Assembly (NCBI GenBank): GCA_025463465.1
Contig: JAODAO010000013.1
Coordinates: forward strand, 1 to 35,783
DNA: 35,783 nucleotides
DNA from: Glaciihabitans sp.
Lineage (GTDB): Bacteria > Actinomycetota > Actinomycetes > Actinomycetales > Microbacteriaceae
Direction of reading: 5' to 3'
Both the position numbers and the translations under genes were made by a program. The first letter of the stretch is position 1; each line of letters opens with the position of its first letter. Of the stretch, positions 8,852-17,673 are shown piece by piece. The notes beneath the pieces were generated by a model. The model did not search any database, was not told where the DNA came from, and saw only the letters and a program-made list of their open reading frames with translations.

Positions 8852-9522
8852 GACGCGAGAACCTCAGGCAGGTCGGAGCGGCTGACCATCCAGCGTCCAG
8901 CGCTCGGCAGGTATGTCGCGCCGAACTCCCACACGTAACGTTTGTCCGTGGAGGTACCGGCTGCAGTTCCGTCAGCGTTCGTGCCAGCTATCTCCGTGGT
9001 GTCGAGGCACCCGGACATCTGCACCGCGCCGAACTCCATGGCTGTTCCATCGACCGTGGCTGCTGAAGCCAGCGCGTTGCCGTCGGGCTCATAACCGAGG
9101 TTACCCGTGACGGTTACACCAGCATCACGGAACTTTTTTGCCTCGTTGATAACGCTCTGTGCACCTTGGTCGTACGCGGTCGCTGTGATCGTCTGCGGGT
9201 CGACTGAGGGGTCATTGCGGATCAACACCCACTGCGTGATGTACTCCTGGACGGCCAGCGCGGATCCCGCTACGGCGTCGTCGGCGGAAGTAGGGGCGGC
9301 CTGCGCCGCCGGTGTGGGTGTCCCGCTCGCTTCCGGCGTAGGCGTCGCCGTTGACGTGGACGATTCCTCCGGGACCGGCGAAGCTGATTCGCCTGCACTG
9401 CCAGTCGGTGCGCAACCAACAAGGGCAAGCGTGGCGACCACGGCAAGGGTTCCGAGGGTGTAACGGGCCGAGCGGGCAGCTGGCCCCCTCTGATGAACGG
9501 CGGTGCGAAGGTGGGTGGTCAC
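8845..9522 (-). CDS. Putative lipoprotein, unknown function
   Basis: 225 aa, GTG start with AGGAG upstream; lipobox-like TLALVGCAPTGSAG; Ser/Thr/Pro-rich linker after the Cys. Confidence 0.75.
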   Translation of the reverse strand: MTTHLRTAVHQRGPAARSARYTLGTLAVVATLALVGCAPTGSAGESASPVPEESSTSTATPTPEASGTPTPAAQAAPTSADDAVAGSALAVQEYITQWVLIRNDPSVDPQTITATAYDQGAQSVINEAKKFRDAGVTVTGNLGYEPDGNALASAATVDGTAMEFGAVQMSGCLDTTEIAGTNADGTAAGTSTDKRYVWEFGATYLPSAGRWMVSRSDLPEVLASC

Positions 9523-9586
9523 GAATTACTCCTGGGTGGGGGGGGGAAAGGGACAGTGGCGCGCACGGTCGGGGTAGGCAGGTCGG

Positions 9587-10012
9587 TTAGCCGTCGATCA
9601 GTCGGGCCGATCCGGTGCCCTCACCGCTCAGGGTCTCAATGCCGATGAGCCCTAAAAACACCGTGTTGTAGGTCACGGATGTGGTGACGGTGACGGTGTT
9701 GTCGGTCGCTGTGACGTTGCCCGTTAAGCCGGCAGCGGCAAGCTGCCCCTGGGCGGCAGCCACTGCAGCCGGCCGGTTCAACTGCACGGTTCCGGTGGCG
9801 ATGGCCTCCCCGGTCAGGGAGTTGGTCGCGAAACGAGCCGCTGACTGCGCCACCTGGCTTGCCCGCTCCGCCGCCTGCACCTTGCCGGAGCCGTCGACGA
9901 CGAGACCCATAAACAGGATCAGCGCGACAACGAGAATGATCAGCGGCAGGGTGATGCTGCCGCGTTCAGGGTCCTCCGCCGTGATCCTTCTTTTCCGCTG
10001 TGCCATGGTCAT
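9587..10012 (-). CDS. TadG/TadE-like pseudopilin
   Basis: ERGSITLPLIILVVALILFMGLVVDGSGKVQAAERASQVAQSAARFA; ATGA overlap with upstream gene. Confidence 0.8.
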   Translation of the reverse strand: MTMAQRKRRITAEDPERGSITLPLIILVVALILFMGLVVDGSGKVQAAERASQVAQSAARFATNSLTGEAIATGTVQLNRPAAVAAAQGQLAAAGLTGNVTATDNTVTVTTSVTYNTVFLGLIGIETLSGEGTGSARLIDG

Positions 10013-10473
10013 GATCGCTGCCGATACGGGTCGACGGGACTGGTAGCGTCCCGGGAGATTTCGGTAGTACCCGGCAGGCCGGGAAGGCCGGCGTCGGACA
10101 GGTTCACGGTGCAGCGCACGGTCGCGGTGACCGAACCGGTGGTGCCGATTGCCTTGTCGAACTCCGAGGTGTTGATGGTCACCGACGAGGGCGAGCAGGT
10201 GACCCCGTTACTGTTCAGCGAGAAGTTGGCGGCTTCGCGACCGAGGGCCTCCGCCTGCCCAACGGTTCTGGCGAGGGTGGCCTCCCGGGCTGCGGCGTAG
10301 GCGGCACCCTGGACAGCATTGCCCGCCACAGCGACCCGGCCACCGACGATGAGTACACCAATGAACAGGACCAGCGGTACAGCCCAGATGGTGAGTTCGA
10401 GGGTGGTTGAGCCGCGCTCGCTGTCGCTTTTGCGATGAGCGCGATTCAACCGGGTGTAGATACAACGCATCAC
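10009..10473 (-). CDS. TadE family pseudopilin
   Basis: SERGSTTLELTIWAVPLVLFIGVLIVGGRVAVAGNAVQGAAYAAAREA; ATGA overlap with upstream gene. Confidence 0.85.
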   Translation of the reverse strand: MMRCIYTRLNRAHRKSDSERGSTTLELTIWAVPLVLFIGVLIVGGRVAVAGNAVQGAAYAAAREATLARTVGQAEALGREAANFSLNSNGVTCSPSSVTINTSEFDKAIGTTGSVTATVRCTVNLSDAGLPGLPGTTEISRDATSPVDPYRQRS

Positions 10474-10892
10474 GGGGCGATATACCTTTCCACCGGGCCG
10501 GAGACCGTTTCGGACAGGGCAGAACCGGGCCAGCCGCGGGCCACCATGGCCGTATTACCGGTAACCGTCACCACGACGGTGGTGGCGGAACGGGTCACAA
10601 GCACGTTCGGGTTGGCGACAACCGTCCCGCTGTTGCCAAGCGACTCGTAGCCCTGGGCGGTGCCGTCGGCGGCGCTGCCGTTATACAGTCGCGCTTCATA
10701 GAATGCGGCGGTCGCTGCGGCGTGCGCAACGTCCCTGGCGTGGAACCACATTGCTGCCTGGAAGAACCCGAAGATGAACAGCAGCACCACGGGCCAGATG
10801 ATGATGTTCTCCAGCGATGCGGAACCACGCTCACGATCCAGGCGGCGCGAGCGCGCGCCGGAGGTGTCGTTGTGCGCGGTCGGCTGGTACAT
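10470..10892 (-). CDS. TadE family pseudopilin
   Basis: DRERGSASLENIIIWPVVLLFIFGFFQAAMWFHARDVAHAAATAAFYEAR. Confidence 0.85.
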   Translation of the reverse strand: MYQPTAHNDTSGARSRRLDRERGSASLENIIIWPVVLLFIFGFFQAAMWFHARDVAHAAATAAFYEARLYNGSAADGTAQGYESLGNSGTVVANPNVLVTRSATTVVVTVTGNTAMVARGWPGSALSETVSGPVERYIAP

Positions 10893-10928
10893 CGAATCTC
10901 TTTCGCTCGTGTGGTGGTGGCGGTGGGA

Positions 10929-11156
10929 CTAGTTGATCTGCAGCTCCGAGGTCTTGTTGGCGATGAACGTGGTGACAACACCGACGCAGATCAGTGCGGC
11001 GGCGGCGATGGCGACGGTCCAGATGATCTGCTCGAGCGACAGCGACCCGCGCTCGGCGGCGACGCGGTTGGCGTAGCTGCGGCGGTCGTTGGCCAGCGAG
11101 AACAGGGTGCGGGCGGAGGAGACAATGTGCACGTACAGGGCGATCAGGGTGTTCAT
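10929..11156 (-). CDS. Flp-like pilin with long leader
   Basis: 75 aa: ...AAERGSLSLEQIIWTVAIAAAALICVGVVTTFIANKTSELQIN; AAGGAAT upstream of ATG. Confidence 0.75.
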   Translation of the reverse strand: MNTLIALYVHIVSSARTLFSLANDRRSYANRVAAERGSLSLEQIIWTVAIAAAALICVGVVTTFIANKTSELQIN

Positions 11157-11218
11157 GGGATTCCTTAGATTTCAGTGGTGAATGGTCGTTTGGGACGGAG
11201 GGGCGGGTTGGTTGGTCG

Positions 11219-12106
11219 CTAGCTCGCAACGAGATTGAGAAGTGGTGGGGTGGCGAGCATGGCCATAAACACGATGCCGAGGAGTGCCTGGGGGTAGGTC
11301 ATCCGCTCGCTGAGCCGGTTGGCGAGGGTGTGCTCCTCGTTTAGGAGTTGCACACGCAGGGCCTTGCCGCGAGCCCGGAGGCTTTCATACACGGCCGCGC
11401 CTTCTTCACCGCTGAGACGCATGATGTCGGCGACATCGGCAAGCTCCTTTACGCCGATTTCCTCGGACAGGTGGCGCAGGGCCTCCCACGGCTGAACGCC
11501 GGAGAACCGGGCCCGCAGCAGTTCCTGCCGGATACGTTCGAACACCCAGGACTCCCCCACGCTGGCCGCTTCCTCCAGCGCGACACCGGCCGGGGCCCCG
11601 CGCTTGCGTTCGGCGGCGACTAGTTCGAGGTAGGCGGCAATGGCGCGGGAGAACTCCTGGCGTGCCTCGAGCGCCTGCTGCTTGACCATGGAGTCGGCCA
11701 CAACGAGCATGACCAGGGCAAGGGGGATGGCGGCGATGCCGGTAATCCCAAAGATGAAGGGAGACAGCCCGAACGCCCAGAACGCCAGCGATAGGATCGC
11801 CGGGGTGACCAGCCCGAGGAGGACGAGGGTGAGTTTTTGGGCGTAGTAGGTCTGCGTTGACCGGTTGAGGATCAGCAGGTCAGCGACGGGGGCGGTGAAG
11901 CCGGGAAAGTCGGAGAGGTTGCGCTGGGCCCAGCTGCCCATCCGTGCTTCGAAGTTGCTGCCCTCGTTCGACTCGAGTACCTCTGTGCTGCCGAGGCGTT
12001 CGAGCGCCGCGGAGAGTTTGGGCTGCTTCGGGGCGAGTTCCGCGATCAGCAGGGTGATACCAACACCGCCGAGGGCGCCGACGACGAGAAGGATTTGCCA
12101 CATCAT
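11219..12106 (-). CDS. tadC: Type II secretion system F family protein, TadC-like
   Basis: Membrane protein with GAPAGVALEEAASVGESWVFERIRQEL...GVQPWEALRHLSEEIGVKELADVADIM. Confidence 0.85.
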   Translation of the reverse strand: MMWQILLVVGALGGVGITLLIAELAPKQPKLSAALERLGSTEVLESNEGSNFEARMGSWAQRNLSDFPGFTAPVADLLILNRSTQTYYAQKLTLVLLGLVTPAILSLAFWAFGLSPFIFGITGIAAIPLALVMLVVADSMVKQQALEARQEFSRAIAAYLELVAAERKRGAPAGVALEEAASVGESWVFERIRQELLRARFSGVQPWEALRHLSEEIGVKELADVADIMRLSGEEGAAVYESLRARGKALRVQLLNEEHTLANRLSERMTYPQALLGIVFMAMLATPPLLNLVAS

Positions 12107-12108
12107 CC

Positions 12109-12978
12109 TCAGCCACGCTCCTTTCGAGTGTTGACCAGGATGCGCGGGGTCGGCGTTCCGACGCTCATCCTGCGCATCCAGATCAGGGCTGCGACGTAAA
12201 GGGTGAGGTAGAGAGCGAGCAGGAGCTGGCCGAGGCCTCCGCGGTAGGCGTCGAGGAAGCTTCCCGATAGCGCGAGGGCTCCGATGGCCACCACGGTGAC
12301 CAGGGTGATCGATCGCGCGGTGGTGCGCGGCTTCTCGCGGTCAGTTTCAATCTCGCGGCGGTGGCGTACCTCGTCGAATACGATCTGGGCGAGGTCGTCG
12401 AGGGCGTTGGCGAGGCCGGCGCCGCGGACCCGTGAGGCCAGGATGAGGTGGGCGGTGACGAGGTCGGCCGTTGGGTCGTTGAGTTCGTCGGCGAAGACCT
12501 GCAGCGCCCTGGTGGTGGACCAGCGTGCGTTGATCCTGGCGACCATGTTGGAGACCTCGGGTTTGATCGGCTCCGGGGTGTTCGACAGCGACACCGTCAG
12601 TGCCTGCTCGAGGCCAACACCGGCGGTGATCAGGCCGGACAGGCTCCTGGTCCACGATTCGATCGCCTCGAGCCGCTCGATTCCGCTCGCGGCCTGGGGC
12701 TTGGCGAGGAGAACGGGCAGGCCGATAACGGCCACCGGCACGGCAACCAGGGCGATGATCCAGCCCGTGAGGTACCAAACGACAACACCCCCAACAACAC
12801 CGGCGGCGATCAGTAACAGGCGCTGCCGCGGCACGGTCGCACGCAGCCGGGTGATGCGGCGCGCGATCAGCCCGGGCGGCTTTGGTCCCTCGTCAATCGG
12901 CGGGAACAGGCCAACGAAGACCAGCAGGATGCCAAACCCGAGCACCATGATGGTCAACGCGATGAATGTGGGGGTCAC
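12109..12978 (-). CDS. tadB: Type II secretion system F family protein, TadB-like
   Basis: ALEAIESWTRSLSGLITAGVGLEQALTVS-type T2SSF region; GTG at 12978 forms a GTGA overlap with the tadA stop. Confidence 0.85.
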   Translation of the reverse strand: MTPTFIALTIMVLGFGILLVFVGLFPPIDEGPKPPGLIARRITRLRATVPRQRLLLIAAGVVGGVVVWYLTGWIIALVAVPVAVIGLPVLLAKPQAASGIERLEAIESWTRSLSGLITAGVGLEQALTVSLSNTPEPIKPEVSNMVARINARWSTTRALQVFADELNDPTADLVTAHLILASRVRGAGLANALDDLAQIVFDEVRHRREIETDREKPRTTARSITLVTVVAIGALALSGSFLDAYRGGLGQLLLALYLTLYVAALIWMRRMSVGTPTPRILVNTRKERG

Positions 12979-14570
12979 GACTCGACGTTCCCGTCGGGCA
13001 GCAGCCACTTGCTGTCGAATCCGGCGCCCTCGAGGTCAACGAGGGTGTCGACCTGGGGGCGACCGACGAGGTTCGCGGTGTCACTTCCCGCCGCTGCCTT
13101 GAAGATTTGCAGCACCACGGGACGTTTGGTCTCCCCCGGCACCAGCTCGCTGATCTCGCTGACAAAACGCTTCAGCGTCCTGCCGCCGTCGAGGTGGTTG
13201 GTCAACTGGACAACAAAGTCGATGTGCTGGCCGATCTGGGCGTAACCGAAGTCGCTCGCCGCTCCGAGCTTTTGACTGAGAAGAACCGCCATACGCTCGA
13301 CGGCGTCCGCCGGCGAGTTGGCATGCAGGGTGCTCATCGACCCGGCACCGGACTGCATGGCCTGCAGCATCGCGGTGATTTCCGGTCCACGAACCTCACC
13401 GACGATGATGCGCTGGGTGTTCATACGCAGGGTCTCGACGAGCATCTCCTCGAGGGTGACTTCTCCGGGCCGGCTCCCGTCCGCGGCGGGTTCCCCCTGT
13501 CCGGGGCGAGCCTCGAGCGGGGTCACCAGGGGGTGCAGCCCGCTGCGGTCGAGGTGCAACTCGCGCTCGGTCTCGATCGTCACGATGTGCTCGAGCGGCT
13601 CAATTCGGTGGGCGAGGGCGCGCAGCAGCGTGGTTTTCCCCGCGCCCTGCTGGCCGGCGACAACGATCGACTTACGTGCGCGAACGGCAGCGGTGAGAAA
13701 TTCGTTGGCTGCCTGGGTCATGGTGCCGCGGGCGACCAGGTCCTCCAGCGTGATCGTCACCATCGGGTGGCGTCGGATGATGACCGTCGGCCGCGGGGCG
13801 ATGGGCGGGTGGGTGGCCTGCAGGCGCTCACCGCTGGGCAACGAGAGGCTGAGCTTCCACGCCGAGGCGCTGAAGGGACGGCCACGTTCGCCATCGCGCG
13901 AGGCGAGGAACTGGATGTCTTCGATCAGCTGCTGGTCGGAATCGGCGATCGGCGGGCGCTGTTCGATCTCTCCCCCGCCGTAATCGACGTAAACCTTGTC
14001 GTATCCGAACACCATCACGTTTTCGACCCGGGGGTCGTCCACGTGCTGCTGGAGACGGCCGAGCCGGAAGAGCGAGTCGTAAATGGCCTTCTGCATCCGG
14101 AGGACCTGGTTCTCGTCCCACGGGTCCTGCCCACGGCGCACGAGGGCGTCGACGTGGTCGCGAGTGACCTGCACGATCTGGGTGCGCCCAACCTCCAGGC
14201 GGGCCTCGCCGTCGAGGGTGTCGTCCGCCGCGATGGCGGTGGAGAGCCGATTGGAGACATCGGCGCGGAAGGCGCTGACCAGTGCCCAGTCCAGCTCACC
14301 GTCTGGGGTGGTCGAGCGGCCGCGCGACGGGAGGCGCACCTGGGTGGTGTCGGTGCTCGCCGGCTCCGGGGCGATGAATTCCGGGACGCCAGACACGGGG
14401 GCGCTCGGTTGCGCGGCGCTGACAGCCGCCATCATGTGGGCCGGAATCTCAGCGGCAAGGTGGGCGCCGGAGGTACCGCCGGTGGGAGCGGTGACAACTT
14501 CGGTGTCGCCGAAGAGCGGGAGGTTGTCGAAGTCGAGGGTGGGGGTGGCGTCTGGTTCTGGCTGGGTCAT
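12975..14570 (-). CDS. tadA: TadA/CpaF-type secretion ATPase
   Basis: Walker A VVAGQQGAGKTTLLRALAHRIEP; RIIVGEVRGPEITAMLQAMQSGAGSMSTLHANSPADAVERM. Confidence 0.95.
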   Translation of the reverse strand: MTQPEPDATPTLDFDNLPLFGDTEVVTAPTGGTSGAHLAAEIPAHMMAAVSAAQPSAPVSGVPEFIAPEPASTDTTQVRLPSRGRSTTPDGELDWALVSAFRADVSNRLSTAIAADDTLDGEARLEVGRTQIVQVTRDHVDALVRRGQDPWDENQVLRMQKAIYDSLFRLGRLQQHVDDPRVENVMVFGYDKVYVDYGGGEIEQRPPIADSDQQLIEDIQFLASRDGERGRPFSASAWKLSLSLPSGERLQATHPPIAPRPTVIIRRHPMVTITLEDLVARGTMTQAANEFLTAAVRARKSIVVAGQQGAGKTTLLRALAHRIEPLEHIVTIETERELHLDRSGLHPLVTPLEARPGQGEPAADGSRPGEVTLEEMLVETLRMNTQRIIVGEVRGPEITAMLQAMQSGAGSMSTLHANSPADAVERMAVLLSQKLGAASDFGYAQIGQHIDFVVQLTNHLDGGRTLKRFVSEISELVPGETKRPVVLQIFKAAAGSDTANLVGRPQVDTLVDLEGAGFDSKWLLPDGNVES

Positions 14571-15394
14571 CGCGATGACTCCTTTTCCGTGCCGAAGTTC
14601 TGGTCGAGGCGGCTGCGCTGCTCGGCGAGTTCGTTACGGACACTGTCAATCGCGGAAACGAGGGAGGCGCCGAATTTTGTTTTGTTGAACTTCTTCACCC
14701 CGGGTTCCCCGAGGGAAAACACCGCGGCGGTTTTGTCGTCCCAGGAGATGCGTACGCTGCGCTGGGTGCCGAGCGCCTTGTGGATTTCGCCGGATGACAG
14801 CTGCGGGCCTGAACCCGTTTCCACGAGGACAAGCGTGACGCTGTTGGCGCGGCCGGCGGCGGCGAGTTCCGTCCGGATTGCGGGCAGTCGCTTGTGGACG
14901 GCAACGATGTCGGGGAGGGTCGGCCGGGCGACGATCAGCACGGCATCGGAGTTGCGCATCAGCGCGGACCGTGTGTCGCCGATCGCCCACCGGCCGGCGT
15001 CGAAGATGACGTCCATTGCCATTCCCTCGAAGCTGGCCGCTGCCGTGCCGAGCTGGCCCCAGATTGGGTCCATCGCCCGGGCCGCCGCCGGATCCTTAAA
15101 CCCGGCGAGCAGCCGTCGCTCGACGGAGTCGCCGGTGTTCTCCACCAGGTCGATCGTCTGCGCCCAGACCTGGTTGATGTCGAGCGATCCGGAGTTGTGG
15201 GTGGTCACCGGCAGTTCACCGATCCCCCGAGTATGGGCGATCTGGCCGCGGAAGAATCCGGGCAGCACACTGCTGTATCGGGACGAGTCCGCCTCGATCA
15301 GCATGACCGCCTGCGGCCAGTGCAGCGCCATCGCGAGCGCCGTTGTGCTGACTCCCGGGGAGCCCGCGACGCTGAGCATGAGGATGTTCGACAC
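14567..15394 (-). CDS. TadZ/CpaE-like MinD-superfamily protein with non-canonical P-loop
   Basis: MSNILMLSVAGSPGVSTTALAMALHWPQAVMLIEADSSRYSSVLPGFF; ATGA overlap with tadA. Confidence 0.8.
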   Translation of the reverse strand: MSNILMLSVAGSPGVSTTALAMALHWPQAVMLIEADSSRYSSVLPGFFRGQIAHTRGIGELPVTTHNSGSLDINQVWAQTIDLVENTGDSVERRLLAGFKDPAAARAMDPIWGQLGTAAASFEGMAMDVIFDAGRWAIGDTRSALMRNSDAVLIVARPTLPDIVAVHKRLPAIRTELAAAGRANSVTLVLVETGSGPQLSSGEIHKALGTQRSVRISWDDKTAAVFSLGEPGVKKFNKTKFGASLVSAIDSVRNELAEQRSRLDQNFGTEKESSR

Positions 15395-15397
15395 GGG

Positions 15398-16162
15398 TTA
15401 GCCGTCCGTCTCGTCGTCCACGGCGGCACCCGCGGCGTCGAGGGGATCGAGGATAAGCGCGACACGTCCGGTGGCGGCGCGGGCGGCCAGCAGCGCTGCG
15501 CGCTCCGACGGGACGGTGACGGCGACGATGGTCGTGCCGGCGACATCGTCGGTGCGGACGGAAACGATTTCGGCAGATTCCGTGACGGGGGCTTTCGTCG
15601 GCGGCTCACCCTGGCTGACGGGGGTGTCGACGAGTCGTACCTTGTCGCCGCTGACAAGCGGGAACGGCGGCAACTGGGCCGAGGTCAGCGACAGGCCCAC
15701 GATCGACATACCGGTGTCGATGCCGGCGCCTTCTGAGACGTTGGCTGGCGAAAGCAGCGTTCCGGCAGGGATGTCCACCTGGGCGGTTTTGCCCTCGACA
15801 TCGTCCGTGTCTGCGCGCTCGAAGGATGGAATTTCATTGGTGTCGGGAATTTCCACAACCTGCAGCGAGCCCAGCTCGATGACGTCTCCGCGGGCGATAT
15901 CGGACGCCGCGGAGTACACCAGCTTGGTGCGGCCCGTCGAGGTGTAGATGTAGGCGGCAGTCAACCCGGACACGATGATCAACGCGATGCCGAGCAGGAT
16001 GATGGGAAGGCGCGGCTTGTTGCGCACACGCGACTGCACCGGAGCCGACTTCGGGGTGGAGGGCTTAGGGGTCTTGGCGACCTTAGCCGGCTTGGCGGAG
16101 CCGTCGGCGCTTTTTCCACTGCCGCGCCGGGGGCGCTCTTTTTCTACATCGGCGGTGGTCAT
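15398..16162 (-). CDS. SAF-domain/CpaB-like pilus assembly protein
   Basis: Single TM LPIILLGIALIIVSGLTAAYIY followed by ARGDVIELGSLQVVEIP...GKTAQVDIPAGTLLSPANVSEG (SAF). Confidence 0.85.
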   Translation of the reverse strand: MTTADVEKERPRRGSGKSADGSAKPAKVAKTPKPSTPKSAPVQSRVRNKPRLPIILLGIALIIVSGLTAAYIYTSTGRTKLVYSAASDIARGDVIELGSLQVVEIPDTNEIPSFERADTDDVEGKTAQVDIPAGTLLSPANVSEGAGIDTGMSIVGLSLTSAQLPPFPLVSGDKVRLVDTPVSQGEPPTKAPVTESAEIVSVRTDDVAGTTIVAVTVPSERAALLAARAATGRVALILDPLDAAGAAVDDETDG

Positions 16163-16558
16163 CGCTGCTCCTTTGGGTGACTGACGGCGTGCTGCGGCAT
16201 CATAAGGATCCTGGCCGCTGGCGGCCCGGTCAGTGTCCGCGCGCGACGCGACGGTGTAGACGGCTGTGCTCGGTCGGGACGGGGCACCGACGGCGTAGGT
16301 ATTTTGGGCGTGCTGGAGGCAGCGTTATCGGCAAAAATTGCTCGATTTAGAACGAGTTTCCCCAACACCATTGCGTGCCCCCCGCGCCAAGGCTACCCAA
16401 TCGGAAGAGATCTCCCGGCATTTAAATGGATATATTTCACGTTTGAGAGGCACGTGTAAGAGTGCTGAACAACGGCTGGGAATAAAGAAAGCCCCGGTCG
16501 GCCGGTAACTGGACAGTTCAGCCGGTGGATGGCTGCCCTCTCCCCCACACGAGAGTGG

Positions 16559-17392
16559 TTACGGAATGTGGTTGAACTCGTCCGGATTCGGCCCGGTACG
16601 TTCGTTCCGGTTCAGCGCGGTGATCGCGGCGATGTCGTCGCCGGTCAGTTCGAAATCGAATAGTGCCAGATTTTCCTCTACCCGGCTCCGGGTCACCGAC
16701 TTCGGGAACACCACGTCACCGCGCTGGATGTGCCAGCGCAGGGTGACCTGGGCCGGTGATTTACCCAGCCGGTCGGCAATCTCCACGATTACCGGGTCGC
16801 CGAGAACTTTCCCCTGGGCGATGGGTGACCAGGCCTCGGTGACGATGCCGTGTTCGGTGTTGAACGCGCGCACGTCGTCCTGGGTCAGGTACGGGTGCAC
16901 CTCGATCTGGTTCACTGCCGGGATGGTTTCCGTTTCATCGAACAACCGCTGCAGGTGATGAGGCTGGAAGTTGGACACGCCGATGGCCTTGACCCGACCG
17001 GACCTGCGCAGGTGCTCGAGGGCTTTCCAGGTGTCGACAAAGTTGCCAACGCCGGGAAGCGGCCAATGAATGAGGAACAGGTCGAGGTAGTCAAAGCCAA
17101 GGGCATTTAGGCTTGCATCGAAGGCGGCGAGCGCGTCATCCCGCTCGTGGTAGCCGTTGTTCAGCTTGCTGGTGACAAACACGTCGGCGCGGGCCAGGCC
17201 CGATTCGCGAACGGCGTCGCCGACCTCTTTCTCATTTCCATACATCTCGGCAGTGTCGATGTGGCGGTAGCCGGCCTCCAGCGCGGCGAGGGTCGCGGCG
17301 GTGGTGTCCGCCGGAGGGATCTGGAAGACACCGAAACCCAACTGGGGGATGCTGGTGCCGCTGTTCATGGTGATTCTGGGTACTTCGGTCAT
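16559..17392 (-). CDS. Aldo/keto reductase (2,5-diketo-gluconate reductase-like)
   Basis: MNSGTSIPQLGFGVFQIP, YRHIDTAEMYGNEKEVG, DLFLIHWPLPG, IGVSNFQPHHLQRL, LRWHIQRGDVVFPKSVTRSR. Confidence 0.95.
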   Translation of the reverse strand: MTEVPRITMNSGTSIPQLGFGVFQIPPADTTAATLAALEAGYRHIDTAEMYGNEKEVGDAVRESGLARADVFVTSKLNNGYHERDDALAAFDASLNALGFDYLDLFLIHWPLPGVGNFVDTWKALEHLRRSGRVKAIGVSNFQPHHLQRLFDETETIPAVNQIEVHPYLTQDDVRAFNTEHGIVTEAWSPIAQGKVLGDPVIVEIADRLGKSPAQVTLRWHIQRGDVVFPKSVTRSRVEENLALFDFELTGDDIAAITALNRNERTGPNPDEFNHIP

Positions 17393-17468
17393 GTCGACGA
17401 TCTCCTCCGTGGGGTGTGGCCGGTTCTGGTTGCTCTGCTGTTGCTGGCTAATAATGGTTGGCGAAATT

Positions 17469-17669
17469 TCAGTGGCGGCCGCGCCGCGCGAGGATCACCC
17501 AGGCGACCAGCGCCCCGAGCCCGATGATCACGAGTATGACGGCCCGGAAATTTGCCGGAAGGCCACCGACCGGGGTGGGTGGGACAAGAAAGAGGACAAC
17601 ACCAACGACCAGCACGGCAGCCCCAAGAATGGGAAGGCCGAAGCGGCGGATGATGGTGGCGAGCAACAT
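17469..17669 (-). CDS. Small membrane protein (66 aa), paralogous N-terminus with ORF at 34394-34723
   Basis: MLLATIIRRFGLPILGAAVLVVGVVLFLVPPTPVGGLPANFRAVILVIIGLGALVAWVILARRGRH; starts just after the upstream CDS stop. Confidence 0.7.
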   Translation of the reverse strand: MLLATIIRRFGLPILGAAVLVVGVVLFLVPPTPVGGLPANFRAVILVIIGLGALVAWVILARRGRH

Positions 17670-17673
17670 CTTT

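Noticed and set aside
12966-15401. 811-aa plus-strand ORF
   Set aside because: Shadow ORF antisense to tadA and the TadZ-like gene; low-complexity Arg/Gly/Val-rich translation, no recognisable domain; common in high-GC DNA.
16159-16371. 70-aa minus ORF with ATGA overlap onto the CpaB-like gene
   Set aside because: Pro/Arg-rich, no domain; overlap could be chance, and the region looks like the operon leader.
16507-16518. AACTG-ga-CAGTT dyad downstream of the aldo/keto reductase
   Set aside because: Probably an ordinary weak terminator stem; too short to claim more.
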